The notes below the pieces were generated by a model. That model was not told the DNA's origin. It did not search any database and was given only the letters and a program-made list of their open reading frames with translations. Source: Jatrophihabitans sp. (GTDB lineage Bacteria > Actinomycetota > Actinomycetes > Mycobacteriales > Jatrophihabitantaceae). From it: a stretch of DNA of 7,691 bases. Within the stretch, counting starts at the first letter, position 1. The number at the start of each line of letters is the position of its first letter. The stretch spans positions 1-7,691 of the forward strand of contig JAOPVG010000108.1 in the NCBI GenBank assembly GCA_025966255.1, written 5' to 3'. Of the stretch, positions 7,253-7,691 are shown one piece after another. Both the position numbers and the translations under genes were made by a program.

Positions 7253-7691
7253 CCGCCGGGCTGGACCATCTCGTGCTGGCGGCGCCGGTGCTGGCCGACG
7301 CCGTCGCCCAGTTCGCGGAGCTGACCGGCGTCGAGCCCGTCCCGGGCGGCAACCATCCCGGCCTCGGCACGGCGAACTACCTCGTCGGCCTGGGCGGCTC
7401 GGCCTACCTGGAGATCATCGGACCCGATCCGGCCCAACCGGCGCCGGATCGCCCGCGGCCGTTCCTGGTCGACCGTCTGGACACGCCGCACGTCGTCACC
7501 TGGGCCGTGCGGCCGGACGACCTCGACGCGACCGTCGCCACGGCCCGGGCCCGCGGTTACGACCCCGGCGAGGCGGTCCCCATGTCGCGGCGGGCACCGT
7601 CGGGCGATCTCCTCGAATGGCGGCTGACGACGCCCGACCTCGAGCGCAGCGACGGCCTCGTCCCGTTCCTGATCGACTGGGGCGCCACACC
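7249..7691 (+). CDS. Glyoxalase-like domain protein (VOC superfamily, Glyoxalase_3 type), 3'-truncated by window
   Basis: The first 147 codons of a gene that continues past the right edge. GTG 7249 overlaps the adnB stop in the sequence GTGA, the usual arrangement for translational coupling, and the domain starts immediately with LDHLVLAAP (5-13). The later segments GGNHPGLGTANYLVGL (33-48), SAYLEIIGPDP (51-61) and GDLLEWRLTTP follow the pattern of the Glyoxalase_3 family. His7 and Glu55 sit where paired metal ligands lie in this superfamily, and His81 (PHVVTW) opens the second half, so a metal site looks plausible, unlike the VOC protein upstream of adnA. Members of this family are mostly uncharacterised; the substrate cannot be told. 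The C-terminal end is missing here. The overlap implies coexpression with adnB; a role in repair is not shown. Confidence 0.85.
   Translation, partial: MTAGLDHLVLAAPVLADAVAQFAELTGVEPVPGGNHPGLGTANYLVGLGGSAYLEIIGPDPAQPAPDRPRPFLVDRLDTPHVVTWAVRPDDLDATVATARARGYDPGEAVPMSRRAPSGDLLEWRLTTPDLERSDGLVPFLIDWGAT

Overview
The window is 7.7 kb of very GC-rich, densely coding DNA with strong G/C bias at third codon positions. This, together with an adjacent pair of AdnA- and AdnB-type helicase-nucleases, points to an actinobacterium. The genus cannot be fixed from the sequence: the flanking genes are not the neighbours I recall around adnAB in mycobacteria.

Layout. Positions 1-372 (minus strand) hold the first 124 codons of a conserved actinobacterial hypothetical protein that runs off the left edge. 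An 81-bp divergent intergenic region (373-453) follows. To its right everything is on the plus strand: a small VOC-fold protein (454-855), adnA (887-3985), adnB (preferred start 4046, end 7252) and a glyoxalase-like VOC protein (7249 to the window edge) whose GTG start overlaps the adnB stop. The gaps are 31 bp, 60 bp and a 4-bp overlap, so the four plus-strand genes could form one transcription unit. No RNA gene, mobile element, CRISPR array or long intergenic stretch is present.

Function. AdnA and AdnB together form the heterodimeric motor-nuclease that resects DNA double-strand breaks ahead of RecA-dependent recombination in mycobacteria and relatives. Here both subunits keep complete superfamily 1A helicase motifs and complete RecB-family nuclease residues. 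AdnA also keeps the four cysteines expected to hold a 4Fe-4S cluster. By sequence this is a fully competent dual-motor, dual-nuclease machine.

The two unrelated-looking VOC proteins on either side of adnAB, one of them translationally overlapped with adnB, are the least expected part of the window. Nothing seen proves a link to DNA repair. I see no convincing evidence of a wholly new system; the items worth checking are the VOC flanking, start-site questions and a tandem 8-bp repeat in the divergent intergenic region.
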